Shown: positions 34,150 to 35,000 of the stretch, piece after piece
Layout of the letters: every line of letters begins with the position of its first letter
Position numbering within the stretch: position 1 is the first letter of the stretch
NCBI GenBank assembly: GCA_905221605.1
Contig: CAJNDS010002617.1
Span: 62,501-97,500, forward strand
Reading direction: 5' to 3'
Origin: Symbiodinium natans
Taxonomy: Eukaryota > Sar > Dinophyceae > Suessiales > Symbiodiniaceae
Length of the DNA stretch: 35,000 nucleotides
Notes under the pieces: model-generated
What the model was told of the DNA's origin: nothing
The model's input: the letters and a program-made list of their open reading frames with translations, nothing else
The model's database searches: none
Position numbers and translations under genes: made by a program

Positions 34150-34500
34150 TTTTAGGGTGTAGGGTGTGAGGGTTGAGGGTTTAGGGGTTTGGGGGTTCAG
34201 GGTTTAGGGTTGGGGGTTTAGGGTTAGGGTTTAGGGTTTAGGGTTTAGGGTTTAGGGTTTAGGGTTTAGGGTTTAAGGGTTTAAGGGTTTAGGGTTTAGG
34301 GTTTAGGGTTTAGGGTTTAGGGTGTAGGGTGTAGGGTGTAGGGTGTAGGGTTTAAGGGTTAGGGTTTAGGTTTAGGGTTTAGGGTTTAGGGTTTAGGGCT
34401 TAGGGTTTAGGGTTTAGGGTTTAGGGTTTACGGTTTAGGGGTTTGCGGGTTCAGGGTTTAGGGTTTGGGTTTTTGAGGGTTGAGTGTTTGGGGTTTGGCT
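34150..34500 (+). repeat. Long TTTAGGG array with TGTAGGG sub-block
   Basis: About 45 heptamers with TGTAGGG runs (34320-34350) and 8-nt TTTAAGGG units. Confidence 0.94.
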
Positions 34501-35000
34501 TTGAGGGTTTTTTGTTAGTGTCCAGTCGAAAAAGCTGACACGGCAATATGAGGGTTTTTCAGTTTAAGTTAGGTGGGGGGGGGGGGTACCTTTTTTGGGT
34601 TTCTTACCCTCCACATTGACAATTTGTCTGGAAAAGAGCTTGCCGTCAGAACAGCCACGCGGCGAGCTGCCAACATGAGATCCTCTGGTGCTATGCTGCT
34701 TTTGGGATTTAGGATTGATGGGGTGGAGGGCTTACCCTAAACCCTAAACTCTACACCATGCTGGGATCGTGGGGCTCTTCCACACTCTTGCAGCCTGCGA
34801 ACCCCCCAGCCGCTTTAACCCCCCGCTAAATGCCTGATGGTAGGCTCCGCGCTCTTGAGCGCTAAACGAAGGAGTGTTCTAAGAAGTAGGTCCTAGGTCT
34901 TTGTTTCGTAGAAGTGTTTTAAGTTCTAAGGTTTGGGTTGGTGGTGGTGGTGGGGGTGTGGGATTTGTTATGGGTGTTGTAGGGCATTGGGGGGGGGCCT
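34501..35000. other. Right edge, no gene recognised
   Basis: Unique sequence with a G run at 34575-34587, three C-rich heptamers at 34735-34755 and GT/GGT-rich sequence at 34935-34998. No exon could be supported. Confidence 0.4.

Noticed and set aside
1-35000. Land plant origin, because of TTTAGGG telomeres
   Set aside because: The GC/GA-AG introns with AG|G acceptors, introner-filled genes and single-strand gene order fit dinoflagellates better; a related alveolate cannot be excluded.

Overview
This is a nuclear window from a eukaryote, most probably a dinoflagellate. Four lines of evidence support that, and no database search was possible. (1) Plant/alveolate-type telomere heptamers (TTTAGGG / CCCTAAA) occur as dozens of interstitial blocks. 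(2) Coding sequence is cut into exons of about 40-380 bp, and every acceptor in the two reconstructed genes except one ambiguous junction has the form AG|G. (3) Intron donors are mostly GC or GA rather than GT. (4) All recognisable exons lie on the + strand, like the unidirectional gene arrays of dinoflagellates.

Two genes could be assembled by hand with consistent splice phases. The first is a CAMK/CDPK-like Ser/Thr protein kinase: ten exons from 6383 to 13095, 942 nt, 313 residues, with all kinase subdomains, a DFN in place of DFG, and a C-terminal CTIS that looks like a CaaX box. The second is a cyclin-like protein: eight exons from 28956 to 31760, 1116 nt, 371 residues. Further exons mark other genes: one ending about 13670, a Ser/Arg-rich and coiled-coil gene or genes between 14885 and 25112, and one ending near 33643. 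Exons at 365-5600 belong to a gene or genes entering from the left, or to the 5' part of the kinase gene.

Layout: 1-6.1 kb is scattered exons in telomeric repeat. 6.4-13.1 kb is the kinase gene. 13.2-25.1 kb holds exons of unrecognised genes, poly-C, palindromic elements and a 1.4-kb 14-bp minisatellite (22.7-24.06 kb). 25.5-28.6 kb is repeats with short exons. 28.7-31.8 kb is the cyclin-like gene. 32.1-33.8 kb is a last gene with a strong hairpin after its stop. 34.1-34.5 kb is a long TTTAGGG block.

The introns are built from two materials. One is short elements with terminal inverted repeats, in at least seven families here called A-G; these look like introners, and several coincide almost exactly with an intron. 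The other is telomeric arrays, and their orientation is not random: CCCTAAA arrays usually sit just upstream of an exon (intron 3' end) and TTTAGGG arrays just downstream (intron 5' end). Several telomeric arrays interrupt an introner cleanly, often next to a TAGGG/CCCTA core already present in its arm. The most interesting possibility here is that introners have been colonised by strand-polarised telomere-like tracts that now act as intron ends, supplying donors (G|GTTTAG), acceptors (CCCTAAG|G) and complementary intron termini.
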